Below are positions 28,738 through 38,237 of a stretch of 64,000 nt of DNA, piece after piece. A program made the translations under genes and the position numbers. Source of the stretch: Flexistipes sp. (lineage in GTDB: Bacteria; Chrysiogenota; Deferribacteres; Deferribacterales; Flexistipitaceae); assembly GCF_036172515.1 (NCBI RefSeq), contig NZ_JAXKVW010000004.1, positions 62,001-126,000 on the forward strand, given 5' to 3'. Under the pieces are notes generated by a model that saw nothing but the letters and a program-made list of their open reading frames with translations, did no database searches and was not told where the DNA came from. How positions within the stretch are numbered: position 1 is the stretch's first letter; the number at the start of each line of letters is the position of its first letter.

Positions 28738-30131
28738 ATGAATTTTTAAAAGTACTGGTAATCGATGACGAAGAAAATATTTTGTGGTTACTTAAAGAAG
28801 GGCTGGAGAATGATTTTATCGAAGTCCTGACAACCACAAATATTGAACAGGCAGCAAATATCCTTGAACGTGAACACATAGATGTTTGTCTTGTGGATAT
28901 ATTTCTGGATAATGCAAACGGTATTGAGTTGGTTGACAGATGGAAAAAGACTTATGCCGGAGTAAATTTTATTATTATGACTGCACAGAATACCAGCTCC
29001 AATGTTATCAACTCAATAAATGCCGGGGCACTGGACTTTTTCCCGAAACCTTTTGATCTGGAGAAACTTCGGAATAAAATACTTGAGATATGCAAAAAGA
29101 CAGAAGCTGAATCCACTGTGGGCAAGGAATTTGTCTATGATTTTCAAACTTCCAGCCAGAAAATGCTTGATATCTATAAATTAATTGGACGAATTGCCAA
29201 AACAAACATAAATGTTTTGATACAAGGAGAAACAGGCACGGGTAAAGAAGTACTTGCAAGAATGATTTATGAGAAAAGTAATAGAAGTGACAAGCCTTTT
29301 GTGGCTATAAATATGCCTGCAATCCCTGATGAACTTATGGAAAGTGAGCTATTCGGGCATGTTAAAGGCTCTTTTACAGGAGCTGTAAGTGATAAAACAG
29401 GAAAGTTCGAGCAGGCGAACGGAGGAACAATATTTCTGGATGAGATTTCCGAACTCAATTATTCTTTACAGTCGAAACTGCTGAGAATACTGCAGGAGCG
29501 GGAACTTAACAGGCTCGGGTCCAATAAAACCGTAAAGCTGGATCTTAGAATTATTGCAGCAACCAATAAAAACCTTGAGAATCTTATCAAACAGGAGAAA
29601 TTTCGCGAAGACCTTTATTACAGACTTAATGTCGTATCCATGGATATTCCACCGTTAAGGGAGCGCAAAGAGGACATCCCCTTCCTTGTCAATCATTTTC
29701 TTAAAAAATACAGAGATTTGAAAGGTGAAGTACTGTCTATAGGCGAAGATGCCATGGAAAAAATTAGAAAGTACACCTGGCCGGGGAATATCAGAGAGCT
29801 TGAAAATGTCATACAAAGCTCAATAATACAATCATCCGGAAGTGTTATTACAGTTGACGATCTTCCTCAGAAAATTTCCAAAAATAATGTCCTGAATGGT
29901 TACAGCGATTCTTTGTTTTCCCAGCTTTACAAACTGGCACAGGATATTATAGATGCAGAAAATCTTTCCCAAAAAAATATGGCATTTGACGAATTCTGCC
30001 GTATAACGTTAAAGCCTCTTTTTGAGGCTACATTGATGGAAACAGACGGAAACAAGTCCCTTGCGGCTAAAATCTTGGGTATTAACAGAAATACACTGAG
30101 AAAAAAAATAAAAGAGTTGAATATTGAGTAA
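28734..30131 (+). CDS. Sigma-54-dependent response regulator, NtrC family
   Basis: A 465-residue regulator in three parts. The receiver (1-120) has acidic DDEENILWL and phospho-acceptor Asp in [12 protein letters not shown]. The AAA+ domain (about 140-375) has Walker [16 protein letters not shown], the sigma-54 contact loop as GSFTGA rather than [16 protein letters not shown] and an Arg finger region in [20 protein letters not shown] Fis-type HTH ends the protein ([21 protein letters not shown]). It overlaps the kinase by 4 bp and rnr by 8 bp. Targets are unknown. Confidence 0.93.
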   Translation: MNEFLKVLVIDDEENILWLLKEGLENDFIEVLTTTNIEQAANILEREHIDVCLVDIFLDNANGIELVDRWKKTYAGVNFIIMTAQNTSSNVINSINAGALDFFPKPFDLEKLRNKILEICKKTEAESTVGKEFVYDFQTSSQKMLDIYKLIGRIAKTNINVLIQGETGTGKEVLARMIYEKSNRSDKPFVAINMPAIPDELMESELFGHVKGSFTGAVSDKTGKFEQANGGTIFLDEISELNYSLQSKLLRILQERELNRLGSNKTVKLDLRIIAATNKNLENLIKQEKFREDLYYRLNVVSMDIPPLRERKEDIPFLVNHFLKKYRDLKGEVLSIGEDAMEKIRKYTWPGNIRELENVIQSSIIQSSGSVITVDDLPQKISKNNVLNGYSDSLFSQLYKLAQDIIDAENLSQKNMAFDEFCRITLKPLFEATLMETDGNKSLAAKILGINRNTLRKKIKELNIE

Positions 30132-32196
30132 AACAAAAAAAGAAATTTTAGAAAAACTGAAAAACCTGGGCAGACCTCTTAATTTAGACGAGTTGCAACA
30201 GGCATTGTCAATCGAAAAGAAAAATCTCCGTAAGGTCTTAAGATCCATGATCATTTCCGGAGATATTGTCAAGCTGAAATCCGGTAAATATGCACTAACA
30301 GATGATCTCAATTTGCATACGGGTTATGTAGACGGGCATCCCGACGGCTACGCCTTCTTTGTGCCTGAAAAAGAAGATATGCAGGATTTGTTTATTCCTC
30401 CCAAAAGATTAAATGGTGCCGTTCATAAGGACAGAGTGGCAATTAAAATTGAGAAGTTTAAAGGTAAAGAAGAAGCGCATGTGGTGAAAATTCTTGAGCG
30501 CGGTTTCAAACGGATTGTCGGGAGAGTGGAAAAATCCAAGTACTTTGCTTATGTTGTTCCTTTTGTGAAGAAATTTTATGGAGATATTTATATCCCCAAC
30601 AGATTTTCCAAAAAATTAAAAACAGATGATGTTGTGGTTGCCGATATTATTCAATACCCGGAGAAGGGAAAGAACGCAGAAGGGAAGATAGCTAAAAAAC
30701 TTGGATCCCTTTCTGACAAGGGTATTGAGAATAAAATTGTAATGGAAAAATACGAATATAAAAGGAAATTCCCTAAAGATGTCACTAAGGAGCTTCATGA
30801 AAAATCAAAGGCATTGTTTGAAAATCCCGGCGAAAGAAAAGATTTAACCGGATTATTTACCGTAACGATTGACGGTGAAAGTGCCAGGGATTTTGATGAT
30901 GCTGTTTCCATAAAAAGCTATGACAATGGTGGATATAAACTTTATGTACATATTGCCGATGTGGCTCATTATGTTCAACCGGATTCCAATCTGGATAGAG
31001 AGGCTTATAACAGAGCTACAAGCGTATATTTTCCGGAATTTGCCATACCAATGCTGCCTGAAAAACTTTCAAACGATCTCTGCAGTCTGAAGCCGAGAGT
31101 TAAAAGACTAACTCTCACAGCGGAAATCGATTATGATTCTTATGGAAACAGAACTTCTTCGAATATATATCAGTCGGTTATCAGAAGTAATTACAGGCTT
31201 ACTTATGATATTGCTTATAAATATATAATAAAAGAAGAAATTCCTAAAAACAAGAAGCTGTCAAAATTGCTTGATGATTCTGCCGCTTTGGCTGAGTTGT
31301 TAATAAAAAGAAGAAGAAAGCAGGGGACAATAGACTTTGATCTGCCTGAGGTTGAGTTTTTATTTGATGATAATGGTGATTTGTATGATCTGAAACCGCT
31401 GGAGAGAAACATTGCTCACAGGCTTATAGAACATTTTATGATAGAAGCAAATGAGGCTGTTTCCGAGTTTCTTGAGAAAAAAATTGATACTTCTATATTC
31501 AGGATTCATGACAGTCCAGATCCGGCAAAAATTAATGAATTTGTCCAGACGTGTAAAAGATTTGGGGTTGACGTTAAAACCCCGGATGAGATAACCCCGA
31601 AAAATATTCAGAGGATATCAAGTTTGATTGAAAACTCACAATTCAGCTACATTCTCAGTTCACTTCTTGTCCGGACGATGCAAAAGGCAGTTTATTCCAC
31701 AGACAACATAGGTCATTTCGGTCTTTCCTCGGAGTCATATACACATTTTACCAGCCCCATCAGACGATATCCGGATATGATTGTTCACAGACTTTTAAAA
31801 AAGCTGTTGTATAACTATGATTTTAAACCGACCAAAAAATTTATGAATGAGGCAGCAGAACACAGCTCAGTAATGGAAAAACAGGAAGAAGAAGCCGAAA
31901 GGGAAATTCGTCAGTATAAAAAATTGCGCTTTCTTGAAGCACATATTGATGATGTTTTTGATTGTCATATAAACAGGGTGGCATCCTCCGGTATTTTTGT
32001 ATTTCTGCCTAAAATGCTTCTTACAGGATTCCTATCAATATCAAATATTGATGATGACTATTATGTTTTTGATCCCGAAAATGAATATCTTGTTGGTAAA
32101 AATTCAAAAAAAATGTATAGAATAGGGGATGTTCTGAAGGTTTCGGTTGACAGAATAAACTATGATTATTTAGAAGTGGATTTCAAGCTGGCATAG
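30124..32196 (+). CDS. rnr: Ribonuclease R (RNB/VacB family)
   Basis: A 690-residue 3'-5' exoribonuclease. An N-terminal winged-helix (about 5-55) and cold-shock domains precede the RNB catalytic domain with TIDGESARDFDDAVSIK, whose aspartates bind the magnesium ions. Other RNB segments are FPEFAIPMLPEKLSNDLCSL and YTHFTSPIRRYPDMIVHR. A C-terminal S1 domain begins FDCHINRVASSGIFVFLP. The start is a TTG inside the last codons of the regulator gene, after AAAGAG. The final codons and stop lie within tRNA-Thr. It lacks the Lys-rich tail of the E. coli enzyme. Confidence 0.94.
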   Translation: MSKTKKEILEKLKNLGRPLNLDELQQALSIEKKNLRKVLRSMIISGDIVKLKSGKYALTDDLNLHTGYVDGHPDGYAFFVPEKEDMQDLFIPPKRLNGAVHKDRVAIKIEKFKGKEEAHVVKILERGFKRIVGRVEKSKYFAYVVPFVKKFYGDIYIPNRFSKKLKTDDVVVADIIQYPEKGKNAEGKIAKKLGSLSDKGIENKIVMEKYEYKRKFPKDVTKELHEKSKALFENPGERKDLTGLFTVTIDGESARDFDDAVSIKSYDNGGYKLYVHIADVAHYVQPDSNLDREAYNRATSVYFPEFAIPMLPEKLSNDLCSLKPRVKRLTLTAEIDYDSYGNRTSSNIYQSVIRSNYRLTYDIAYKYIIKEEIPKNKKLSKLLDDSAALAELLIKRRRKQGTIDFDLPEVEFLFDDNGDLYDLKPLERNIAHRLIEHFMIEANEAVSEFLEKKIDTSIFRIHDSPDPAKINEFVQTCKRFGVDVKTPDEITPKNIQRISSLIENSQFSYILSSLLVRTMQKAVYSTDNIGHFGLSSESYTHFTSPIRRYPDMIVHRLLKKLLYNYDFKPTKKFMNEAAEHSSVMEKQEEEAEREIRQYKKLRFLEAHIDDVFDCHINRVASSGIFVFLPKMLLTGFLSISNIDDDYYVFDPENEYLVGKNSKKMYRIGDVLKVSVDRINYDYLEVDFKLA

Positions 32197-32259
32197 CTCA
32201 GTCGGTAGAGCGATGAACTCGTAATTCATAGGTCGCCGGTTCAATTCCGGCTGCCAGCT
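32187..32259 (+). tRNA. tRNA-Thr (anticodon CGT)
   Basis: A complete 73-nt cloverleaf. The acceptor stem is GCTGGCA/TGCCAGC, the D stem GCTC/GAGC, the anticodon stem ATGAA/TTCAT with loop CTCGTAA, and the T stem GCCGG/CCGGC with loop TTCAATT. The anticodon CGT reads ACG (Thr). The discriminator base is T and CCA is not encoded. A T-run follows. Its first 10 bases overlap the end of rnr, including the rnr stop codon. Its 3' end is the probable attachment site of the integrated element. Confidence 0.97.
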
Positions 32260-32271
32260 TTTTTTTATTCT

Positions 32272-33444
32272 TTATTTATTAATTATTTGGGAATCAGTAT
32301 TTTCTTGATGTAACACATTTGTAACATAATTTGCAAATTTTGATTCTGTATGTTTGTAATTTTCTATATATCTTGCATACTTTGTAAATAACATTTGCAT
32401 ATTAACATGTCCTAATTGTTTGGACACATAATGAGGGTTTTCGCCTGCTATTAATGAAAGAACAGCATATGTATGTCTGGTTTGATAAATTGACCTGTAT
32501 TTAATCCCAAGTCTTTTTAATGCAGGTTTCCAATGCTGGCATAATATTTTACCTGATGATTTGAAGGGTTTTCCGTATTGGTTCAAAAACATAAAATCAG
32601 ATTTCATAAATGTTTTTAACTTGTGACTTCTCAAAACCTCTTGCAACGGAGGGATAATATCAATTATACGATTCGAATTTTTTGTTTTAGTTTTTGTTAG
32701 CCTATGATCTGAAAAGCTTTCCTTTATATGATAAGTCCATGTATTTGAATCAAGATTTTCCCATTTTGCTGCAAGGCATTCACCTGTCCTGCAACCTGTG
32801 TAAAACAAAAAAGCTATTAAAGGGTATATTTTGGGTTTGTTTTCTTTGAAAAACTCAAGTATTGCATTCATCTCATGTAAACTAAAAGGCTCAATATCAG
32901 GTTTTTCTTCTCTTAAAAAATTAACGTTTTCTGAAGGGTCATATTCTATATATCCTTTTGCTTTTGCATATTTGAAAAGTTGTTTCACTGTGCTTAATAT
33001 ATTATTAATTGTTTTACTCTTACGTCCTTTAGCAAGTTCTACGATCCAATTTTCAATATCTATTTGGTTAATCTTATCTATTAGGTAATCACCAAAATAA
33101 GAATTGAAATGCAGCAGCTCTCCCTTATTATTCCGTAAGGAACTATGAGAAATGATGTTTGCTTCATATTTGTTTTCTTTGGTTTTGATGAATTCAGTTA
33201 CAACGTTTTTAACGTAATTTGTTTTGGTAGGAACTAAATTAAATAATTTCAGTTTTTTAGAATTAGGAAAGTATTCATCATATTTGAAAGTATCAAATTC
33301 TATCTTGTTTTGAATTTCTGCAAGTAGTCTTTGAGCATATTTACGATTACTTTTAGTATCTTCTATGCCCAGACTTTCGTAGCACCGAACGCCTTTATAA
33401 ACAAAATTTAGCCATAATTTTTTATTCCTTTGATAAATACCCAT
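32272..33444 (-). CDS. int: Tyrosine-type site-specific integrase
   Basis: A 390-residue recombinase that inserts and excises the element. The N-terminal arm-binding domain (about 1-70) begins MGIYQRNKKLWLNFVYKG, then a SAM-like core-binding domain. The catalytic domain has the first Arg in TGCRTGECLAAKW, box II as YQTRHTYAV (Tyr at the usual His, as in many ICE and phage integrases), LGHVNMQM and the nucleophile region FTKYARYIE. Its stop is 12 bp from tRNA-Thr. It follows the HTH gene by 9 bp and is probably co-transcribed with it. Confidence 0.93.
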   Translation of the reverse strand: MGIYQRNKKLWLNFVYKGVRCYESLGIEDTKSNRKYAQRLLAEIQNKIEFDTFKYDEYFPNSKKLKLFNLVPTKTNYVKNVVTEFIKTKENKYEANIISHSSLRNNKGELLHFNSYFGDYLIDKINQIDIENWIVELAKGRKSKTINNILSTVKQLFKYAKAKGYIEYDPSENVNFLREEKPDIEPFSLHEMNAILEFFKENKPKIYPLIAFLFYTGCRTGECLAAKWENLDSNTWTYHIKESFSDHRLTKTKTKNSNRIIDIIPPLQEVLRSHKLKTFMKSDFMFLNQYGKPFKSSGKILCQHWKPALKRLGIKYRSIYQTRHTYAVLSLIAGENPHYVSKQLGHVNMQMLFTKYARYIENYKHTESKFANYVTNVLHQENTDSQIINK

Positions 33445-33453
33445 AACATTTTA

Positions 33454-33744
33454 TTAACTTAATCCGAGAAATCGGTAAAGTGCTTTTTTCTTAAATAAAG
33501 TAGGGAAGCCTTTTCTTTTAAGGTATAAAGAGGGTGGAAAATGGCCTTTTTGTATTTTATTATAGACTGCCTCTTTAGTTTCCAGCTTTAACAATTGTCT
33601 TACTTCTTCAACTGACATCAAACTGTCTTCCATATAGGCCATCCGTAATTTTTCTCGAAGACTTTGAATTTCAGGCGTTGCATCCACAATTGCCACACTC
33701 CCATCTTCACTTATAATATTTTTTATATATACTTCTCGTTTCAT
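33454..33744 (-). CDS. Small HTH protein, probable excisionase/directionality factor
   Basis: This 96-residue protein carries a winged-helix HTH of the excisionase/MerR-like type near its C-terminus (MSVEEVRQLLKLETKEAVYNKIQKGHFPPSLYLKRKG). The start at 33744 is fixed by GGAGGTATTATT; the upstream ATG lies before that site. It directly precedes int, the usual place for xis. The shared transfer-promoter motif lies 51 bp upstream, so int and xis would be expressed with transfer functions. A repressor role cannot be excluded. Confidence 0.7.
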   Translation of the reverse strand: MKREVYIKNIISEDGSVAIVDATPEIQSLREKLRMAYMEDSLMSVEEVRQLLKLETKEAVYNKIQKGHFPPSLYLKRKGFPTLFKKKALYRFLGLS

Positions 33745-33795
33745 AATAATACCTCCAAAATCTTTACTTGACATTAATCTAATAAAATCTGTGAC

Positions 33796-33812
33796 AAAAA
33801 ATTGTGGTATTT
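33796..33812 (-). promoter_or_regulatory. Transfer-promoter motif, site 1 (xis-int)
   Basis: The minus strand reads AAATACCACAATTTTTT, ending 51 bp before the xis start. A TAGATT -10-like hexamer is 31-36 bases after the motif's first base. A weaker look-alike (GACCACAAAAATTTTTTC) lies just upstream, near the relaxase stop. Confidence 0.7.
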
Positions 33813-33844
33813 ACCTAAATAATGAAAAAATTTTTGTGGTCAAT

Positions 33845-35443
33845 TCAATTCGGCTTAGAAATGATAGAATCTTTGAATACTAAAATTGCCTTTTCATATT
33901 CTTTTTTCCCTTTAACCGGTATTAATGGTTTTTCTTCAAACTCTTTAAATTTTGCAGTGTGCCCACCGTCGTATAGACTGTTTATAAAGCCGTGTATTGC
34001 CTTATTTTGTTCTTTTTCATCATCTTTTATATCAAAGACTCCCGTGTGTTCTGCAATTTCCTTAAATCCTTCTTTATAGCCAATAACAACGTATTCCTGA
34101 TTATCTATTTTTATACGTTCTATGTTTTTTAACGATGATTCCGTCTCAAGAGTCAAAGCAAGAGCTTTAAGAAAAATATCGAATTTTTTAGGTTTTTCAG
34201 TTTTAATATATTCGTATAATTTTTTCTGAGGTGTCATGTTCTCCCTGAAAGTTTCTGTATCGAACTTTTTATTATCGGTATTCTCTTTGAATTCTGCTTT
34301 AGTATTTCCTTCCTCTATGTCAAAATCCGGTATTTCTACTTTGCCTTTAAAATTCTCAGGTTTATTACAGCCCCATACGTATTTATTTTTGATAATTACA
34401 AAATTAAGCTTAAAATTTTTAGCACTCCCGGGCAGTGTAATGAGTGCATGTATAAATGTTTTGCCGGTATCAGTTTCAAGTATAATATTTTTATCTCTCA
34501 TCAGTTTTACAACATGCTCCCGAGTTGTTTTTAGCTGATAGTGTTTTTTCATGTAGCCAAGGATTTTTTGCATTGTTCCGGGATTTACAATAAGGGTTAT
34601 GGTATCAAGAACAATAAGATCACTAAAATTCTCATTTATCGCAAGCATCCTCTTATCACTCATTTCAGCAATTGAGGCTGAAAAAGCTTCTATTATTTCA
34701 TATACTTCCTCTTTATTTTCCGTTTTAGGCAAAGATTCCTCATAGTCCATTTGGACACTCAAAATATCAGCATCTTTTACTAACTCTTTTGTCGTTTCCA
34801 CTGGGTCATAACCCCAAAATTCGTCGATAAGCCTGATAAAGTTATAGGCTGTCAGATACTGTCTATCTCTTGTCTCAAGCATTTGCCAAAGGATTATGAT
34901 ATTTCTTTTTTCGTGTTTACCTGTTCTTTCTTTGTGCCATCTTATATCATAATCACCATTCTTAAGAACAAAATCTAAAAGGTTGTCGTCGTAATTATCC
35001 CACTGAATTTCTTTCTTTTTAGATATAATATCCATATCAAAAACTTTTCCTGCATCATGCAGTAGCCCATGAATAGCTGTCCTGTATAAAATCTTCTCTT
35101 TATTCCGGAGATTAAATTGGCTGTCCAGATCACCGTTACCGTCAAATTTCAGCTCCAATTTTCTGTGCTGAGCAACAAGAGCGTTTATGCATGTTTCAAG
35201 TGAATGCACAAATAAGCCGAATCTTTCAGAATGGTGATGATTTTCAGAAGCGGGCAGGTCATATACTTTTCTGAAAAACCTTACTAAAATATCATAGAAC
35301 ATTTCATAGCTTACGTCTTTATATGAAGGGAGAAGGTTGTCGATTTTATTGATATACTTTTTGTACTCGCTAAAATATTTTTCAATTTCTGCATTTACGT
35401 TATCTTCAAATACCGGTTTTCTCTTAAAAAGCTTTGTAAGCAT
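33845..35443 (-). CDS. traI: MobH-family conjugative relaxase (TraI_2 type)
   Basis: A 532-residue relaxase that should nick the element's oriT and lead the strand into the recipient. The N-terminal TraI_2 domain has the MobH signature LPASENHHHSERFGLFVHSLET (about 64-84) and an HD-type motif LLHDAGKVFD (about 132). The C-terminal part (about 270-530) has winged-helix-like segments and no helicase, as expected for MobH enzymes. Its ribosome-binding site is in the last codons of the upstream ATPase gene, 2 bp away. It is the last gene of the traD-led operon. Confidence 0.88.
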   Translation of the reverse strand: MLTKLFKRKPVFEDNVNAEIEKYFSEYKKYINKIDNLLPSYKDVSYEMFYDILVRFFRKVYDLPASENHHHSERFGLFVHSLETCINALVAQHRKLELKFDGNGDLDSQFNLRNKEKILYRTAIHGLLHDAGKVFDMDIISKKKEIQWDNYDDNLLDFVLKNGDYDIRWHKERTGKHEKRNIIILWQMLETRDRQYLTAYNFIRLIDEFWGYDPVETTKELVKDADILSVQMDYEESLPKTENKEEVYEIIEAFSASIAEMSDKRMLAINENFSDLIVLDTITLIVNPGTMQKILGYMKKHYQLKTTREHVVKLMRDKNIILETDTGKTFIHALITLPGSAKNFKLNFVIIKNKYVWGCNKPENFKGKVEIPDFDIEEGNTKAEFKENTDNKKFDTETFRENMTPQKKLYEYIKTEKPKKFDIFLKALALTLETESSLKNIERIKIDNQEYVVIGYKEGFKEIAEHTGVFDIKDDEKEQNKAIHGFINSLYDGGHTAKFKEFEEKPLIPVKGKKEYEKAILVFKDSIISKPN

Positions 35444-35445
35444 TA

Positions 35446-36711
35446 TTAATCCCTCTGCAAAGTATAGTATTTACCGTTGTTGAATGATTTTGTTGAATAC
35501 AAGCAGTTTTGACGGGGTTTAAGATAATTGAAACTCTTTTCATCAACGCCAAAACTTTTCGATACGTTCTTGTAAACAATAGGATCAATCGCAAAGATGA
35601 TTTTAGTGGCTGTGTTGAGCAAAATGTCCGTATGGAAGTGTAAAGGGTTCTGAGTAGATAAAATAACGCCTAAGCCAAATTTTCGGCCTTCCTGGACTAT
35701 CTTTATTATCATGTTCGTTATTTTAGGAACATCCATAAAAAAGCTGGCCTCATCAATTATGATGTAATGCTTTACTGTGTCCGTTATCGGCTGATTGGTG
35801 AAAAAATCATACAGTCTGCTAAGAATGTAATATGTGACTATCTTCTTTTGCTCATCGTCGAGGTGTTTGATGTTAACGCATGAGTCGTAAAGACTAATTT
35901 CATTTTTTACAAAAACGCCTGATTTGTTAATATTGCTTAATCTGTTAATTAAGCCAAGCAGTGAACGCTGGTTGTTATAAACTAAGAAATCTTTATCGTT
36001 GATTATGCCTTTCTCAAGATATTGCCTGTATTTCTCAACAAGTATCTCAATCTCATTTTGAATTTTTTTATTAAGGTCTTCAATTTCTGAATCAATTTCT
36101 AACGATTCAGCTTTAACTTTCTTTTTCTCTAGCCTGAGAAGTTTGTTTTTAGATTTGAATAGTTGATTTAATGGCTCTAAATCCTTGGAGTCCAATTCTC
36201 CGGTGAGAGTCTTTTTATACTTGTATTTTAGAAACCGTACCAAATCGTCAACGTCTGGGTATCTTTCAATATTCTTGTAGTTGTCTTCTGTGATTTTATT
36301 TTTATAATATAACTCCTCAATTGCATGATAGAGCATATTCTCCTGCTCATGTCCAAGTTTTGTGCCGGATGATAGCTCGTTTAAAAGTGAAATAAATGAA
36401 AGGATGGACGCTTTCAGTCCACCCTCAAATCCGCTTGCTTTGAGTGGATTAATTCCTTTGTCACTGTCTATGGACAAAGCATTCTCTGTTATTGGAAGAG
36501 TAGGCTTGTTGGCATTGTTTACGACAATATCACCGTGCTTGTCTATTATAGTAAAAGTTACACCTTTTTTGTGTAGCGTATTTACTATTTGTTTGATTGA
36601 AAAGGTTTTGCCTGATCCGGAAGAACCACAGATAGTCAAATGAGGGTTATGAGCTTGAAAAGGGTCCCAGAATATTTTTTTATCTTTGATAGAACCAACA
36701 TAATAAGGCAT
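35446..36711 (-). CDS. HerA/VirB4-like ATPase with coiled-coil insert
   Basis: A 421-residue P-loop ATPase of the FtsK/HerA class. Walker A is CGSSGSGKTFSIKQIV (about 28-43), followed by TIIDKHGDIV. Walker B is YIIIDEASFF (about 328) and a sensor-like ILSTQNP follows. A long charged coiled coil (about 170-235) separates the motifs. It lacks the N-terminal TraC/VirB4 domain and the membrane anchor of TraD, so it is neither canonical protein. Start and stop overlap its neighbours by a base or less. Position next to the relaxase suggests a DNA-pumping or relaxosome role; this is an inference. Confidence 0.75.
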   Translation of the reverse strand: MPYYVGSIKDKKIFWDPFQAHNPHLTICGSSGSGKTFSIKQIVNTLHKKGVTFTIIDKHGDIVVNNANKPTLPITENALSIDSDKGINPLKASGFEGGLKASILSFISLLNELSSGTKLGHEQENMLYHAIEELYYKNKITEDNYKNIERYPDVDDLVRFLKYKYKKTLTGELDSKDLEPLNQLFKSKNKLLRLEKKKVKAESLEIDSEIEDLNKKIQNEIEILVEKYRQYLEKGIINDKDFLVYNNQRSLLGLINRLSNINKSGVFVKNEISLYDSCVNIKHLDDEQKKIVTYYILSRLYDFFTNQPITDTVKHYIIIDEASFFMDVPKITNMIIKIVQEGRKFGLGVILSTQNPLHFHTDILLNTATKIIFAIDPIVYKNVSKSFGVDEKSFNYLKPRQNCLYSTKSFNNGKYYTLQRD

Positions 36712-36902
36712 TACTGGCTCCTTACTTGCTTAAATATTTCTGCAGCTAAATCCGCCAATTCCGATGTAAGAGATTTGACAAATTGCACAAATCCGTCAGG
36801 GTCAAAATCTCCGATTGCTTTTAGAACTTCCTCTGTGTATCCGTTCTGAACCATCCAATGGTATCCAAAAGCAAGTGCCAGTATGAAAATTAATTGTTTC
36901 AT
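36711..36902 (-). CDS. Small secreted or membrane-anchored protein
   Basis: A 63-residue protein with a hydrophobic N-terminus (MKQLIFILALAFGYHWMVQ) and an amphipathic helical rest. It has AGAGG before the ATG and a one-base overlap with the ATPase gene. No family is recognised; coupling supports it being real. Confidence 0.55.
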   Translation of the reverse strand: MKQLIFILALAFGYHWMVQNGYTEEVLKAIGDFDPDGFVQFVKSLTSELADLAAEIFKQVRSQ

Positions 36903-36911
36903 AACAAACCT

Positions 36912-37103
36912 CTATATTTTCCCATAAAAATTATATGTTAAATTATAATTGTCCTTATTGCTTTTGCACTGCTTGCAAATTCTGACAGCAGCACTTTCAC
37001 TGACAAAATATTCTCTGCACCTCAAACATTTGATTTTTCTGCTTAGTTTGCCTTGCCTCCACAACTCCCGCTTTTTTCTTTCTTCTCCGCTTAATACTCC
37101 CAT
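36912..37103 (-). CDS. Small zinc-ribbon protein
   Basis: A 63-residue basic protein with two CxxC pairs, CLRC and CKQC, 15 residues apart, a zinc-ribbon spacing. The N-terminus is Lys/Arg-rich (EERKKRELWRQGKLSRK), which fits nucleic-acid binding. It lies between the DUF4400-like gene and the small membrane protein gene in the traD operon. Function is unknown. Confidence 0.6.
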   Translation of the reverse strand: MGVLSGEERKKRELWRQGKLSRKIKCLRCREYFVSESAAVRICKQCKSNKDNYNLTYNFYGKI

Positions 37104-37111
37104 AAATCACC

Positions 37112-37702
37112 TTAGAGATTACCTATCGGTAGATTTGCAACTGAGTTATAAACAAGCATATAGGCAAGTAATCCATAGCCATAAACAACAAGGTATGGAT
37201 TTGATGGAATAGGGCAAAGCAAATAAGCAACAAGCATACAAACAAAGAAAAATACTGCTGATCTGTGAGTCCAGTGGAACAGAATTGTGCTTTTTATTTT
37301 AAACTGCTCAATTTTTTTGTTATGAGCGATCCTACCTTCGGCAAATCCCAGTATTGAGCCTACAAAGATTAGCGGCAAAGCATAAAGCAAGGACAGAGAT
37401 CTGATGAATCCTGCAATAATTGGAACACCAACAGAATTCATCAACATATTAAAGACTTCTTCATCTTTTTTTACAGCGTGGTACAAAAAACTTTTAATAT
37501 TATGCACACCGGCATTTATCCATTTCTTTGTTTCCCCGCCAGCAATCTGAACATAGTTATCAACTTCAGCGTTTACTAATCTTTGCCCATAGGATTCGTT
37601 AGTGTTAAGCATATATCTCAAGGCAAACATTTCTATTCCGATAATGAGAAGTATTGTTGCAAAAAATATAAATCTTCTGTCAGTCATGCTTTCTGAGCTC
37701 AC
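37112..37702 (-). CDS. DUF4400-like conjugation membrane protein
   Basis: A 196-residue protein with an N-terminal membrane helix (about 10-31), a periplasmic stretch and three further helices (about 98-190). DUF4400 proteins sit beside traD in SXT/R391-like ICEs, and this gene has the same neighbourhood and topology (SLLYALPLIFVGSILGFAEGR is typical). Their exact role is unknown. The start is GTG with AGAGGTG 5 bases upstream. Confidence 0.7.
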   Translation of the reverse strand: MSSESMTDRRFIFFATILLIIGIEMFALRYMLNTNESYGQRLVNAEVDNYVQIAGGETKKWINAGVHNIKSFLYHAVKKDEEVFNMLMNSVGVPIIAGFIRSLSLLYALPLIFVGSILGFAEGRIAHNKKIEQFKIKSTILFHWTHRSAVFFFVCMLVAYLLCPIPSNPYLVVYGYGLLAYMLVYNSVANLPIGNL

Positions 37703-37720
37703 ATTACACCTCTTTCAGTA

Positions 37721-38224
37721 TTATTTTGGACTGATCCCCATAGTACGCTCAAAAGAATATTTACCATGAGTAGGTGTAAATTTTTTTATTTGCCAATCGG
37801 GTAGCAACCTATATTTAAGCTTAGGACCATTGGGATATAAAGTAAAACGTCTTTCAAAAGAACCATCATTGTTTTCATCTATACGACCATCTTGGAGTTT
37901 TGTTTCTAAGTCTACAAATATCCAGAGATACGGTCTCTTATTTCCGATAACTGTTTCAAAGATAAACATTTTTGTTTCATCTTTTGTTTGCCACAACTCA
38001 TGTAACACATCATAACCATACTCTTTGTTATATCTTAGAGTTGTTGAATTTTTCCATGTAGAAGCTATTTTTTTCCAGTTATTGCAATCTTTTGGTAATG
38101 TTTTTGGAAAATTTCTAAGATTAAGGTTATCCAAAGCATTAATTTTGTTACAAAACTTTTGATTTTCTGCAAAAACAACTGTTGCCAAACTTAAAACCAT
38201 TAAAACAAAAACTAACTTTTTCAT
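37721..38224 (-). CDS. Secreted protein of unknown function
   Basis: A 167-residue protein with a clear signal peptide (MKKLVFVLMVLSLATVVFA, cut after VFA). The mature part has two cysteines near its N-terminus (FCNKIN and DCNNW) that could pair in the periplasm. DENNDGSFER is a short acidic loop, weakly like a calcium site but lacking the final acid. GGAGGTG precedes the ATG. It lies just after traD in the same transcript. No family recognised. Confidence 0.65.
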   Translation of the reverse strand: MKKLVFVLMVLSLATVVFAENQKFCNKINALDNLNLRNFPKTLPKDCNNWKKIASTWKNSTTLRYNKEYGYDVLHELWQTKDETKMFIFETVIGNKRPYLWIFVDLETKLQDGRIDENNDGSFERRFTLYPNGPKLKYRLLPDWQIKKFTPTHGKYSFERTMGISPK

Positions 38225-38237
38225 AAAACACCTCCGT

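Noticed and set aside
35446-36711. Calling the HerA-like protein TraC/VirB4
   Set aside because: It is too short, lacks the VirB4 N-terminal domain, and lies in the relaxase operon rather than before trbI.
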